64,000 nucleotides of DNA from Planococcus citri (GCF_950023065.1 NC_088681.1:44984836-45048835); one strand, 5' to 3'. Shown: positions 12,690 to 26,959, numbered from the stretch's first letter. Program-made: numbers and translations. Notes: generated by a model not told the origin, from the sequence alone.

Positions 12690-14577
12690 ATAGTTGGATG
12701 AAATGACATGACAGCACGCAGAGAACCTTAGAATCAGAATCAATCTATCTATTATAAAAGCTGGAGCTGGGTGTTGCGAATTAGAATATATACACACACA
12801 CAGTACGTCAAATAAATCGCGAGCAATCGCGCCGCGGAATAAAAACGAGTTTTTTAACGCTCGCAATACGAACCCAAAGGCACGTGCTTTTAAAACAGGA
12901 TATGACAGGTGATAAGAATCATACGCGTATGTTGTACGTATTTATGTAGATAGATATGTAGTACTATCATTTAATGAAACCGAACGACTGACTGTAGTAT
13001 ACGACAGAGCAGAGGCAGAGGCGGAGGAAAAAAAACTGGATAAACGAGTAGCATTTAAATTTACATTTTCTTGCGGAAAATATCATACGAGGTATTGCTC
13101 GCATCATCGCGGCGGCGGAGCTTAGGTACAATTTGAATTTGGCGGCAGGTGATGCGTTCAGCTGATGGTAAAATTTCGAAACGGTTTTTCTTGCAGGGCG
13201 CGTGCTGCTCGCCTACAATATCGTATTCTTACTAATACCTAGGATATATCGTGCCCTACAGCTATGAAAAATAAAATGGTAATGAGAGAATTACACGTAC
13301 GATGAAATTTTTTGCTCGATCCATTTCAATATAATGATGAAGATTCGTATGTATAATTTCGTATACATCAGCGACGTCGTATGCTCCTGCTCCTGCTCGT
13401 ACATTGTACATTATAATAACGATCGTTAACCGATGAATGTTCGTGGGTTGGTATGAAGCAAGTGTCAACTTATATACACGTCCTCGACGTCGTATATCGT
13501 CCTCTAATTCTCACCACGACTCTGACTCGCGAGTACGACTTTGAACATCCTTTGAACGAAGCGAAATAAACATGTCGGTAAATTAGCTTTTTCTACCTTT
13601 CGTCGCTAGTTCATTAACTTAACCGGCTTCGTTTTTAATATCGAAATTACGAGTACATTGTAAAAACGTGCTTGATATTAACAAAAACAACCACCCATTA
13701 ACGTTTCCGCAGCAGCAAGTGAAACTCGACTCGTATAGTAAATAATAAATATAAATGAACGCGTAACATCGTCTTTATTGTTATTATTATTATTTGCATA
13801 TACTTTCTGTAACCTTACTTAAATGTATTGTTTGTACAGCGTATACAGAATTGAGAGAAAAAAACCTGTTTTTTTTTCATGCTTATAACGAATTTTCAAT
13901 TTTTAGCCGGATTTCTCATCATACGTTTAAGTGAAGGAAAATGCGGGCTATTTATTGCTGCAAATTGCAATCGACTTTTAAACCAAAGATTTATGAAGTC
14001 TGGATTGGATGGAGCAATAATTTATAGTAGAGGAAGAAAGAAGTACGAAAGTAAAGTGAATTTTTAAAATGTGCCATTCAAACTAGGAGACTGAGAGTAT
14101 ACAAAATTTCTGAAATTTTCTCAACTGTTTTCTTCAGATTTTCTCAACTTTCAACCCCTTACCCCTCTTCATCAAGCTTTTTCCAATTAATTGGCCAGAG
14201 GTGATTGGGACAAATTTTAAAAAGGGGAAGTTGAAAACAAATTTTTTTTTATTGATTTCATTAATGGTTTCGGTATTCCTCGAATTAATTTTCTCATTTT
14301 TGAAAATGTGTGCAGCAGAATTGAAACGAAATTCGAGAAAAATTGATACTTAATTCGAAACGTAAAACATCATACATATTTTTTTATTCAAAAAGTTGAT
14401 TTTCATGACTTTATACATTTTTCAAGAAAATTACACTTACCTAAACAACATTATTTATGATAGTGGAAGTCATTATTTCCATAGGTACCCTCTAATTTTG
14501 ATCAAAGGAAAGAAAAGTAAAATGATCTAGCCCGAGCCAAGCGAGGGCGAAAGCTGTGAAAAGTTGATAATATGAAA
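12690..14577. other. Non-coding island and flanks
   Basis: From 12700 to 13860 the sequence is non-repetitive, with CG-containing words and a GGCGGCGG patch near 13110. From 13860 on it is AT-rich. The open frame 13879-14067 (62 residues) has no recognised features. No gene is supported. Confidence 0.35.
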
Positions 14578-14965
14578 TGAAGAGTGATATTCCAAAACTC
14601 GCTTTGTCCATTTTCACAACTTTTCAGGAGAGAGGAAAAACCGTTTCCCTTTAAACGGGTAAATTGGATCTTTAGGCGAGTTTAGCACTTTATTTGGGTG
14701 GATTTATGATATAGGAGTGTAGGTATACACTTCATCCACTAAATACTGCTGAAAAAAATTTCAATAAAAATGGACAAAGCGCGTTTTAGAACATTATTTT
14801 TTTTTTAATTTTTAGTGAATTGGCTATTTAGGTGACTTTAACACCTCATTTTGGTAGGTTGATGATGTAGGAATGTGAGTTAATACCTCATCTACCAGGT
14901 ACCCCCGAAAACCCAACTTCGACAAAAATGGACAAAGCGAGTTTTGGAATATCACTCTTCAAATG
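14578..14965. repeat. Inverted plus tandem repeat cluster (ACAAAGCGAGTTTTGGAA)
   Basis: A ~38-bp segment at about 14578-14615 is repeated in inverted orientation at about 14928-14965, both arms containing the word in the name or its complement. Between them, a ~165-bp unit (GACTTTAACACC-like to AAAATGGACAAAGCG) occurs twice in tandem, the second copy ending at the right arm. This may be a small foldback element. A CCAAGCGAGGGCGAAAGC word lies just upstream at about 14536. Confidence 0.65.
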
Positions 14966-15156
14966 TAAAACAATATTATTCTTGACGAATGTAGATTGTA
15001 GTGTAGGTATAAAACTCATGGTACCTAACGGAATTTTTTTGAAAAAAATCACTACTTTTTCATTACTTTTTTCGCTACATTTTTTCAACAAAATTTTCAG
15101 AAAGCTCTCCACTCACCCCCCCCCCACCACCCTCCTCCACTAACGCAAAAAATTAA

Positions 15157-16589
15157 CAGGGTGTCTATTATTTTTGGAAAGTAATTTTCCCTGACTTTTT
15201 CAGGTTTCCCGGATCATTTTTTATAATTTTCTATAGGTACGTACTTACCCCATATTTTAATTCAAAGAAGAAGTTGTCGGTTGAGAGCATTTCAAAATGT
15301 TTATAAAAACGAATTTATTTTTTGGTTTTTAAAATTTTAGAATTTGAATGATGTTTTGTTGAAGGAAGTTCATTTTGAAAAATAAAACAGAACATGCCAT
15401 AAAAATTTGTGTTTCGAGAGCATAAAAACGATGTTTTTTTGTGAGAAGTTTAAATTTTGGCTTTAACACTTAATTTTTTAAAAGAAATTTCCATTTTGAT
15501 TTTGAAAAAAAAAAAAACCAAGCCCCAGCCAAGCGAGGGCAAAAGACTTTAAAAATTTCGCACCTTGGAAGTAATAAGGTTGCATCTCAAAAAAGTGAAA
15601 TTTTACAGGAGAGTGATTTTATTTTTTTTTAAAACTTGATTCATTATTTTCATCAACTTATAGTTAATTGTGAGGAATGAATAGCACCTCATTTTAAAGA
15701 TCTGGTATCGTACTTTCATTTAGCATAAGAACACTTTGAAAAATAAAATCTTAAAGAGGAAATATTTCAATGTTTGGAAACCTTTCATTAAAGTTGATGT
15801 GGAGGCAAAAAGAAGTGTCCAAAAAAAATTTCATGATAGTAAAGTTGTAGAGAATTAAATTTCCAATCGACATAATGTCGTTAGTTTTTTTCTGGAGTGC
15901 TTAGTTTTTGAGTTTTTCTCAAAAAACTAAAATTCCATTATACGTGCAAATTCATTTTTCTGAAAAGTGATCAATTTAAAAAAAATTTTCCATTTGGTAC
16001 AAACCAATAAAAAATGCACTTCTTGTGACTATTTCTATCAGACAAACATCCAGAACAATCAAAACTGTTTTTTAACACTTTGTATGTAAGGAATTTACTC
16101 AAAAAAGGCGGAGTTTTTTGAGAGGCACCCCTTATAACTCCAAACAAGTTGCAATGTTGTTGGGATTTTGAGTTAGGCCATATTTGTGTTTTTACAAGAT
16201 CTAGATAATCTAAACTCAAAGTGTTATTTTTGGTTGAGGGGAGTCATACAAACCCCAAAAATGCAAAAATGTCAAAATCTATTTTTTTTAGATGTAACCT
16301 TATTACTCCCAAGGTGCAATTTGTGAATCGAGAAGTAAAAAATGATGTTTTTCTTTCATCACAGGCCCATAAGTATCCGAAATTGGAAATTGATCGTTTT
16401 TTCAAAATTCCCGGAATTTCATTTGAATTTTATAATTTTTCATCTCTGATAGGTCCACGTGAAAATGAGTAGAATTGTGACCCATAATCAGTGTTACCAT
16501 TTAAACATTTTTTTAAAAAATAGGTAGGTAGGTATTTGAATTTCCTCAGTTTTAAAAATCACTACTTTTTCTATTTGTTAGACACCCTG
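15157..16589. mobile_element. Candidate TIR-bounded element (CAGGGTGTCTA ends)
   Basis: The 11-bp word CAGGGTGTCTA at 15157-15167 is perfectly inverted as TAGACACCCTG at 16579-16589. CAGGG-type ends are seen in hAT-like and related DNA elements, but the 8-bp flanks (15149-15156 and 16590-16597) are similar rather than identical, so a target duplication is not proven. The interior is AT-rich, contains a second AAGCCCCAGCCAAGCGAGGG word (about 15520), and has no transposase-like frame. Confidence 0.35.
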
Positions 16590-16597
16590 AAAAATAG

Positions 16598-18370
16598 AAA
16601 TGAAAAAAAAACAAATTTAAAAATAATTTTCTAAAAAATAAAAAAAGTGAGAGAAAATAAATTCTTTAAAAAATTGCAAAAATTGTTTGAAAATTTTGAA
16701 AAAATACTTTAAAAATTAGATGAAAGCGTAAAATATTTTTAAACGACAGCAAAAACAAATAAATAGGTGTGTAATAAGAAAAACTGGCAGAGAAACATCT
16801 GCGAATGGGTATCTTAAATTTTTCTTTTTAACACTTGAAAAGTAATCCAAATGTAATTTCCTACCCTACTTCCTCCCAAAAATAATAATTTCTAAAACTC
16901 GTTTCCGTGAGTTATAATAGTTTTTCTTTTTCACAAAATGGATTTTCGAAAAAAATGACGAATTAAAATTTTTTGAAATTAACACATCAACCCTTGAATT
17001 GATAACAACACATTTTTGAGAATCATACGTAAGTACAAAATCGATCGAAGATATGTATTAGGGATAGAATTGATCTGGTTTTGTAGCAGAAAAATTTCAG
17101 TGGGCCAATTTCATTGAATTTTTCTACAAGAAAATCTGAAAATTGATCAAGGCGTCAGAAAAATTTCAGTTGGGTGAATTTCGTTGAATTTTTCTATAAC
17201 CAGAAAATCTGAAAATTGCCCAAGGCTTCAGAATCAGAATCTATTCAAAAATTTGTATACAGGATATAATATGTAGGTACGAGTAAATAGGCTATTTCTG
17301 TTTTTTATCTCAACTATAAGGAGTTTCCGCAGTATTTTGAGCTTTTTAGATGGTGATTTTTTGGGGGTGGGGTAGGGGAAAGAGAGAAGATCTAGAAACA
17401 AAATGTTTCTGTCGTTCAATAATGCCTTTCCAGTGAGCTGAATGTAAAATCTTAAGTTTGTATTCTGCAACTAGACGAGTCGAAACAATTTTTTTTGGCT
17501 GAAATACTATTTTTGGAATGGGAATATCCTTAACCGAAAGCATTTTTTGAAAAATCAATACCTATTTTATGAAAAAATAAAAACACGAAACACATTGCGT
17601 CAGGACATATGTATTTCACACTTTAGCACATGCCAAGTCAAAACTCTTCGACATCTCAACCAATACCAGTGACCCTTCTCTTCGTCATATTACGAAAAAA
17701 TTTCACGATTCAATCCACGGTGATGAAAATTTCATTCCAGAAGATACGTAGTAGGTAGGTAAAGTAATTTGAAATATAATCCACACCTGCGATTGAACGC
17801 ACACGTTGCTTTTTCAACCATACAAAACAAAATGATACGTATAGTAATCATCGCAGGCACGTTCCGATTATTCTTAGCCTTACGATATAGCATTTACTCT
17901 ACACGTGTGCAGTGTATTGTCGCAAACGCAATTAAAAAAACATTGATAATTCGCCCTTCGTAAACGCCACAGTCTCATAATTTATCAACGTACTACGTAC
18001 CTACCTACTACCTATACTCTCGTACTATAATCTTACTCGCGACCATACAGACACAGACACACGTCACATCCAATAGTATCATCATCATCACCATCATCAA
18101 TAATTGCACAATACACTACACACTTATATGGCTATCGAATATAATTAATTAATTTTGCACTTCGACGAAGACACACGGCATCACGACCACCTTATACTTC
18201 CGCGTCTTATCGTTTATTCAACCTTGATTCCGAGTATTATACATTTTAATCGATCGATACCAATATTAATTAAACGTTGAGAAGTCGTCGACAACAAAAT
18301 ATCTGTAATACCATCTCCAAATCAAAATAGTACACAATTTTCGAACAAAATTAGCCCCGTAAGTTCCTTA
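16598..18370. other. Gene-free stretch
   Basis: AT-rich to about 17570. A near-duplicate pair (TTTCAGTGGGCCAATTTC / TTTCAGTTGGGTGAATTTC) occurs at about 17094 and 17163. From 17570 to 18330 there is a more complex island with CATCAT/CACCAT repeats near 18080. No coding region is supported. Confidence 0.35.
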
Positions 18371-19785
18371 AGGGTCATTCCATGTCAATTCGACCAAGAA
18401 GTGGTAGGGGGGAGGGGGGGGGGGGTCGGCGATTTTTTGAAATGTTTTCTGTGGAAAGACCTTCTGAAGGGATAACCAATGGCGCAAATCGCAGCCCTCT
18501 ATTAGCCCTTTTTTAAATGCTGCTAGGGGGTGTCAAAGTTTTCAGTGGACTTAAAATATCATCCATTTCAGCAGTGGATTACTCGGTAACCGCGATACCT
18601 ACCAAGATGGACCTTTTTCCAATATGTTGGGGGTTTTGAAATGTTTTTTGGTGGTATCATAAAAATCAGTGTTGCCACTTTTTTTCTTACGAAAAATTAG
18701 CTCGAAAAGTTTCAAAACTTAGTTTTCATATCGTTGCGACTATCAAAAATTCTGAAAAAAATATATTATGGACAAATTTTCATGCTGAACAACATATTAA
18801 AAAATAGGGATTGCATTATTTCGTAAAGTCGATTTTAAAAAATTTCAAGTTTGCGAAAAATGCGATTTTTTGATTTAAAACATGAAAAACAGTTTTGATT
18901 GGTGAAGTTGACCCATTTGACCCCTATTTTTACGTATCCGTTGAAAATGTTGAAAAAACCCTTTAACTCAATAAAATGAACTCATTACAAAAAAAAACAA
19001 AATTCAAAAAAATTCAAAAAATGAAAGAATTTTAACTTTTTTGCCATGAGTGTAATTTTCATCATCTTTTTTATGAAATATATCAGAAAGAAGTCAAAAT
19101 AAGACCACCCTGAATAAATTTAAATATTTTTTGATGCTTGGAATTGAAAATTGAATTTTTTCGAATTTCAATTTTTTTGTGATGAGTTTAATATTTTATC
19201 GAGTGAAAGGGGGTTTCCAACTTTTTCAACGGATACGTAAAAATAGGGGTCAAATGGGTCAACTTCACCAATCAAAACTGTTTTTCATGTTTTAAATCAA
19301 AAAATCGCATTTTTCGCAAACTTAAAATTTTTTAAAATCGACTTTACGAAATAATGCAATCCCTATTTTTTAATATGTTGTTCAGCATGAAAATTTGTCC
19401 TTAATATATTTTTTTCAGAATTTTTGATAGTCGCAACGATATGAAAACTAAGTTTTGAAACTTTTCGAGCTAATTTTTCGTACGAAAAAAAGTGGCAACA
19501 CTGATTTTTATGATATCACCAAAAAGCCTTTCAAAACCCCTAACTATTGGAAAAAGGTCCATTTTGGCAGGTATCGCGGTTACCGAGTAATCCACTGCTG
19601 AAATGAATGATATTTTAAGTTCACTGAAAACTTTGACACCCCCTAACTGCCTTTAAAAAAGGACAAGAGGGCTGCGTTTTAGGCCATTGGTCATCCCTTT
19701 CAAAGGTCTTTCCACAGGAAAAATTTCAAAAAAATCGCCCACTACCCTTACCACTTTCTTGGTCGAATTGACGTGGAATGACCCT
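18371..19785. mobile_element. Foldback-type repeat element with ~590-bp inverted arms
   Basis: The arm at about 18371-18962 (starting AGGGTCATTCC) is the diverged reverse complement of about 19207-19785 (ending GGAATGACCCT). A ~245-bp AT-rich loop separates them. Similarity is high throughout the arms, including a shared ATCAGTGTTGCCACTTT word (about 18666 and reversed at about 19492) and a shared CCCCTATTTTTACGTATCCG segment. Indels of about 14 bp in total separate the arms, so they are older than the 1-1386 palindrome. No coding capacity is seen. Related sequence occurs at 63360-64000 and near 22690-23660. Confidence 0.75.
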
Positions 19786-22689
19786 GAATTAAATTACATT
19801 GAACTGGTACAAGCAACACTCTTCTTTTTCAGCATGCAGAGTTTATTCGAGCAAATTTTCAAACTGAATTGTCTCCGATTAAAGATATTTTAAAATTTGT
19901 TTGAAGAACGAAATCGACCCAAGTTAAACATTATTTTCTCGACAAAGGATACTAATTTTTCAGCCTCAAATAGGTGAGAAAATTACCCTATTTTTTCAAA
20001 CGTCATATGTAAATTTATAATGTGCAAATAAAATTACATATGTAACTACAACCCCCTACTTCCCTTTTTGACAACAGCAATTAACGCTTAAACATACACT
20101 AAACCCCCTGCTGTGTCCTTTTTTTCACTTACTCGTTCAATTAGAAAAACTAGTTTACCTACTCACTGAAAAAATCAAAATATTCCATTACTTAGCAGAG
20201 ATAAAGGGAACATTTTAAAAATAATTAATTCGTATCAGGCACACTTATCTTCGATTTCTGGCCAAAACATCACAGAAATATACTCGTCCACTTCCCCTGT
20301 CCACCATTTTCGCACCACAGGAGTAATTAATTAACGCACAAAAACAAACGTTTTTTTTTTACATCTATTCTATTTTTAGCTGACTTGAGACCAAACAAGA
20401 AATTGTTTTGCATTCTTTTATTTTCGAAATCGTTCATTACCTACAACAAAAGTGAATCGAAGGTTTTTAAAAAACCACTCTAATTCGTATTGCAAAATAA
20501 TTAAGCAAGAATAATATTAATTTTCCGTTTCAAAAACAAAAAAAGAAAAAACAACATCGATGTTGTAAAAAATTACCATCGCCTGGTTTCCTTTTGCATA
20601 TTTCGAGTAATTACTCGAGAGCTGGTCACCAAGCGAATGTAAACAAGACCTCGATAAGGAAATTTATTTACTCGGCTTGTTCCTCGAGTCGAGCTCTTAT
20701 TATGCGACACGAATCGCGGCGCGGAAACACTCGACATTCACACACAAGCTCTCTTCATCGTATCGTTTTCTTCGAGGTTCGCGTCATAAAAAACCATCAA
20801 ATCCTAAGCGTGAATTTTACGACGAGAATGTGAAGCATTTTAAACGTACTTTGCTCGCAGCATCTTCGCTATAGTTTACTCTAAAAATACGCTATAAAAG
20901 CTCTCCGAAATAGTTTCCATTTCGACCGAGGACGACGAAGACGCGACAGGGTACAGTGTACTTTGCGAATTGTTCGCAAAAGGGGTTTTGGAAATTACCT
21001 GCTTTAAAGTTTCGCACCATTCGTATCCAACAACAATCCAACCAAACGAAGCGAAGGGTTCACTCCTACGGAGAATTTAGATGCGATTTCCAAATTAACC
21101 GTGTCATTCTACGGGATAACCTTTCGTACCTTTAAAAAAGATGTTCACGTGTCTATCGTGTCCTGATCGTACGACCATCATTGAATTTTCAAGCCATCAA
21201 AATGCACACCGTAGGTCTCTCTATATAGGTACTTCAAACTATCAATTAATTTCACAACAGATGTCCAAAAAAAAAGGTACAATGACGAAGGGGCTAATGG
21301 CAATACCCCTGTATATGTACAACATAAAAGCATCTCGTAACTTTAAAAAGAGAGAGAGAAAAAAACACGAGTATGAAAAACTTCACAGCGTGTAAATAAG
21401 TACATGACTTGAAAAACAGCCGGCAGTTATCGTTGCTGGAGTTCCTGCAATGATGCAACCAGTGCTTCCAGGGGGGGAGCAGGTTTGAAGGGGAGAACCA
21501 TATAGTATAGATTGTGTTTGACAAAAAAGAAGGCAGGCTCGAATGCGTAAATGAATTTTTTTCCTATTTGTTACAAGATCAAAGCCGCACGAAATGAAAA
21601 CGTTTTGTGAATACGAGTAAACATAAAAGGGGTGAGGGATGTATTTTTAAAAATTCAAAATAATTACTTGGTAGCTATAATGAATTCTATTGTTGATTCC
21701 AGGGCTAATTTGAACAAAAATGGAAAACGAAGAAAAATATTACACCGAAACAACGAAAACAGAATAAAGCGAGGGCGCAGGAGAACTGGATCAGAACATG
21801 GAGTGGTGTAAATTGAAACAATTTTTGGAATTCATGATAAGAAGAGAGAAGGGAGACAACGAAAACATGTTGTAAAAAAAAAAGAAACACTACTGTTTCT
21901 TATCTCTTGAATTATAAAATTCAGTCGAGAAGAAGTGAAATAACCTTATGGGTTCATATTTTAACTTTGATCGTGTTTTTTCTTTAAAGTTTTTGAGACC
22001 CATCAAACGACACTGTCCAGAACAGAACATCTTTGCAGCTCACTCACAAAATTCGAAATCCTGAAAATTACTGAGGTCTTCAAATAAGTAAAGATGAAAA
22101 TCGTATTTTTCGGTCATAATTTTGATTAAGTGTATCTGGTTATTTTGAGTTTCAGTTTTGATACAGGAAAATAGTGCATTTTATCAAACTAAGCCAGGGA
22201 AAATGATTTCCAATTTCATTTGACTCTTCAACTTTTAGAGAATTATATTTTCAAAGAGGGTACTTTCAAGGTGCACTTTTTTAGCAGAAAATTGAAGAGG
22301 AAAAAAAGGCGATTTTTTCAATTTTTTTCTCAAAAAATTGGTTCTCAGAAAACAGTTCATCTCCTAAGAAAATTGAAAACTGCCTTGTAAAAATATACTA
22401 AGTACCTGTTTACTCGAATTTTTCACATTTTTTTGATTTTTTTTTGAAAAAATTGTGCCTTATAACATGATTTTAGTCACTCGTATTGACGATAAAAAAA
22501 AAAACAAAAAAAACGCGGTGTTAGAGAAATTCAACGCATTATAGCAACCTAATCAAATTTTTAAAATTTTTCTTCTGCTCCTTATTTTCCAGAATTTAAA
22601 ATTTATACCTAGTCTGAACTATGCCAATCAGTTAAAGTTTGCATGAAGGTTTAGGGTACCTACCTACAGATTTTTTATTTTTTTCATAT
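19786..22689. other. Gene-free stretch with a complex island at 20590-21180
   Basis: AT-rich flanks surround an island at about 20590-21180 with higher CG content and overlapping open frames on the plus strand (20594-20874). None of these resembles a known protein. The 21294-21524 and 21705-21890 minus frames are likewise unsupported. Confidence 0.35.
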
Positions 22690-23660
22690 TTTGCATGTCG
22701 ACAGAGGTCATCAAACAATGAGAAATGCCGAACCCACGATTTTTGCTTAAGATAGGAGGGATATTTGAAAATTTTCAAAATGTTGCCAAATGATTTTTCA
22801 AAATAATGCTCATGAGGGTAGTTTTAATCAACTTTGCGGTTCAATTTTTTTTACATTTTATTTTAAATTCCAAGAGTTATTTACTTATGATGCATAAATC
22901 AGGATTGCCACTTTAGACAATGTGACAAAATCAGTTTAAAAACTGGAATCATAAGTTTTTGGCAATTTTTTAGTTTTTTGAAGTTGGTAAAAATGATAAA
23001 AAAATTGGCACCACTGCGTTTAAAAATATTTTCTCAGTTTCAGGAATGATATCTTTCAATATTTTGACATGATTATTTCGAAATATTTGCCAAGAAAAAA
23101 AGTTTAAAAACACGAATTTATGCCATTTTGTCCCAAAACAGGTTGTAAAGTGACAGGAGCGAAAAACCCACAATTTTTTCGAAAATGCCCCTTCTTTGAG
23201 GATTTCACATCTCCATGAGGCACGGCTTGAGCTGAAATTTTTTGCGGGTAAACTTCAACACAAAATTAAGGTCTGTTGAAAAATCGTTTTTTTTTTCAAA
23301 TTTCTTCACTATTTGGTCAAGAAGAAAGCTGTACTCGTCTTTTCTATCAAACAAATGATCAAGTATTTCAACATCGGAGAAAAAAAATTTTTGATATTTT
23401 TTACAGCAATTTTTGTATTTACTCACAATCTTTAGAAATTATTTTTTCGAAAATATCAAAAAACATCATCTCAGTTTTTTTGTTGTGTTGTTCTTTATGA
23501 AAAGATCTATTTTTGAGAATTTTTTTGAAAATTTAATCTATGCTTTCATACTGTTATTTCAATTGCAAGTTTTTAAATTGATTTTTTTACATTGTCAAAA
23601 ATGACAACACTGATTTTGGCACCATGAGTAAATTGCCTTTGGAATGGAGAATAAAATGAA
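22690..23660. repeat. Diverged relative of the 18371/63360 repeat family
   Basis: GAGGTCATCAAACAATGA followed by an AATG-CG-like stretch at about 22705 closely matches 63436. ATCAGGATTGCCACTTT at about 22902 and the inverted GACAACACTGATTTTGGCACC near 23603 repeat the family's conserved internal word. The boundaries are approximate. Short open frames inside are not genes. Confidence 0.5.
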
Positions 23661-26600
23661 GAAAAAATTTAAACCGAAAATTTGATTTATAGATCTATTG
23701 TCAGAGGCATTTGAAAGTTTCATTTGGCAGACATTTTGAAATTTTCAAAATACTTTCTTCAGTCTGCGAATAAGTCATATGGGCCTCCGGTACCGGTATG
23801 TGCTATTTCTTATCGTTTGATGAACTCTAACGACATGCAAAATACATACAAAAAAAATCAATGACCCTGCGTGCAAATTTTGGCCGATGTGGCATGAAAT
23901 GACCCAAATGACGTTGGCTTTGTGTAACTGCTTAATCTTATCTTGAATAATAATCAAAGCCCTGGAGAGTTCAACCGGGCTCCAGCTCCAGGAAAATATC
24001 ACCTTGACCTCCTCCCTCCCCCACTCCCTTAAAAACCCGATACTTGTTTCTTCAGGATGTCTAGCAAAATGTTACAACCAAAGAGAAGGACCTCAGAAGT
24101 TTCAAAATAAAAGTGGGCGAATCTCCCCCCCCCCACAAAAAATATCACGTTTGCAAAATAACCGAAACAAATATTTCAAAAATTATTTTCAGCCTCCCAA
24201 AAAATGTAAAATTGTGAGACTTTTTCATTGCTTGATTTTGATTAAAAATGACGATTTGAAAATAAGAATGGACATTCAGACAAAAAAAAAAGACTTTTGA
24301 CGTGGATGTTTTTGAGTGGGGGGGGGGGTCTGACCAAAATTTTTAAGACCAAAATTGAATTCTTCATACTACTAAAATTTGTCTGAATTTCAAGAAATTA
24401 CTTTTGGAAACGAAAAAAAACTCGAATTATTCACATTTATGCCTGACTTTTAAGAACCTGACAAACTTAACGCTGATCTGCAATTGAGCTGATAGGTAAG
24501 ACATTGTCTGACATTTGAAAATAAAAAATTCCGCAGAATTCCTGACATTATATATATCAGACATTTCAAAAAATTATCACATTGTGACATTTTTGTCATT
24601 TTGATAATTTGGTATCTCTTCAATCAATATCCAAAGTTGATCTCCTGATTGTCGAGACTGGCCAATGGTCAACTGAAAATTACGTAACACCATCAATCGT
24701 CTGCAAACACAACGACAGGTAGGTAGAGAGGTACCCTATAGACAAATTTCCAATCAAGGTTTTTCGTCGATCAAGCAGCTCATAGTTCAGACAACGTATA
24801 GCCAGGTACCAAGAGGACGCTTCGTCGTGAAGAAGAAAATACTTATGCATTAGCATGAATGCAAATAAGCCGGTAGACATTCGTATACGGCTAATTTACC
24901 GACGCATTAAATTTAAGAAGTTTCCTTTTGAAAGCCAACATCTCCTCCGATGAACAATTGTTTCGTAATAAGTAAACTCGCCGATAAACCGTTTTTATCG
25001 AATGGTTTTGTTGGGGAAACAATCAAAAAGTAAAACAATAGTCGACCTTGTAGGTTTTTTTTTTGTAATCTGCATAAAAGCAAACGCAAATAAGTTCTGT
25101 TCTGTGTGTTTAAAGAGAAAAAAAATAATCAGTCTGATCATGACAATTGTAAGTTTACTTACCATAATAATATCAGTTATGTAAACAATAATCGCATGAT
25201 TATTAGTCACTGGTTTGGTTATATGTACTACGAGTACCATCGAATTCGAATTGAAGTTTACATTGGTCGATGTGCTTATCTGCAACATCGTACATGATTA
25301 ATGTAATATAGGTGATACGTCCAATAGTGTACTTAACTTATTTAAAAAGTTTAATAAGTATACGAATAGAAAAGTCGTAACTTGTATAGATTTATAATTT
25401 ATGATCTTTAATGAACTTTTGCCGATGATGAAAATTTTTTTCCTGTGTGTTTGAATCTCAAATCATTCGGTCAGAACGTGCGTTTGTAGAAAAATATCGA
25501 CATTTTATCTTAAGCAAACATTTCGCAGCTTTTACGATTCGCTCGTACAAGATACGTATGCACTTGCACAAGGACTCTCGCGAGGCTTGAAAATCTATAT
25601 AGCCTATACATGTGTTCTTTTTTTATTTACTCAATTTTTCTAATCAACTCGCCTGTAATAATGAGTAAATGTACATACGATACACGTATAAATTAATATA
25701 AATAATTTAACGATTTTTTCTCCTTATTTTATTTTCTCATCTCGATGATAATTTTCATTATAAAGACGCAATTCGTCGTCCGTTATCGTCGATTGCAAAA
25801 GGTCTCTCATCTTTTTTGTACGCGTATTTTTTCAATTTTAAATCGAAAAACGTGAAATTTAAACGCAATTTCTTCGTAATTGTTATCGATACGACGCGAT
25901 GACGACAAATTGTGATCCATGTTTTCTTATCAAACTGGAAATAAACTTCGTGTTAAATTGGCAAATGTGATATAATGAGATGCTATTAACATAATATACT
26001 TACGTTTAGATAATATTACGCAATAAATGATGATACGTTATCGAGTTCACGACTCGAGAGAATTCCAAATAAGAGCTTTATATTAATCGAATATTTTTTT
26101 TTTTTTGCAAAGTTTGATTTTTGTAACAACGACGAAGTGCTGGTATAAAAAGACTTCATTAATTCGCAGGCTCTATCCCAATGCTCATAGATAGATTATT
26201 AGATTGTATAATTTTATGATGTGAAAGTTGGAAATTAGATTTTAATAAAATTTAAAACATCTGGATGAAAAAAAATGGGTGGATCGACTCTTGAATTTTA
26301 GCATATTAGGTAGGTAGTTGGAATCTCCCTCAGTGTGACCCTTAGGAGGGTTCAATTGCAAATCTAACTTTATATTCGTGTTCAGCGAGTTCGATTCATG
26401 TTGTCAATATTTCTTTCGCCTCAAAATGGGGTTTTCAAGAAGTTGTATGCTTTTCTACTGTTTTTAGAGGCCCGCGTGGAATATTTCAATCGCCTTTTTT
26501 TGGTAGTGTCATGACACAAAAAAACACATTTTTGAGTGTTTTTTGAGTTTTTGAAGATGGCTACCTGGAAGAAAAATTTGAAAAAAATTCCAATTTAAGT

Positions 26601-26959
26601 ACTAATGCAGGTATATTTTCGGAAGAAAAAAAAATTGTGTGCTTGAATCAGCGGCTTCAAATTTTCTTTTGTCAATATCTGGAGGGGGGGGGGGTCAAAA
26701 AATTTCGAAAAAATTCACATGGCTAGACTCATGTCTCCTCTACTTACATTTTGAGTACATTCAAAATTTTCACTTCTAAACTCGTTGAAATATGATTCCC
26801 CCCAAACGTTTTTCACGCCATTGTGAGAAGGGAGAGAGGGGGTAGGGTGTGAGAATTTTTTTGGTGGCCATTACAATTTTTCATAAAAATTTCAAAAATC
26901 TGAGGAAAGGGGCATTTCACTTATTTTACCCAGGAGTATCCTCTTTGATTTCTGATAAG
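23661..26959. other. Gene-free stretch
   Basis: There are G/C homopolymer patches (about 24127-24135, 24319-24330, 26684-26693). A complex island at about 24680-26220 carries no recognisable coding sequence, and 26220-26959 is repetitive AT-rich sequence. No RNA gene was recognised. A GAGTTCGATTC word near 26389 resembles a tRNA B box but has no matching A box or cloverleaf. Confidence 0.35.

Noticed and set aside
18371..19785. piggyBac-like element flanked by TTAA
   Set aside because: TTAA precedes the left end, but the right end is followed directly by TGAA, so no matching duplication exists.
26380..26410. tRNA gene suggested by GAGTTCGATTC
   Set aside because: No A box at the right distance and no cloverleaf-compatible arms could be drawn.
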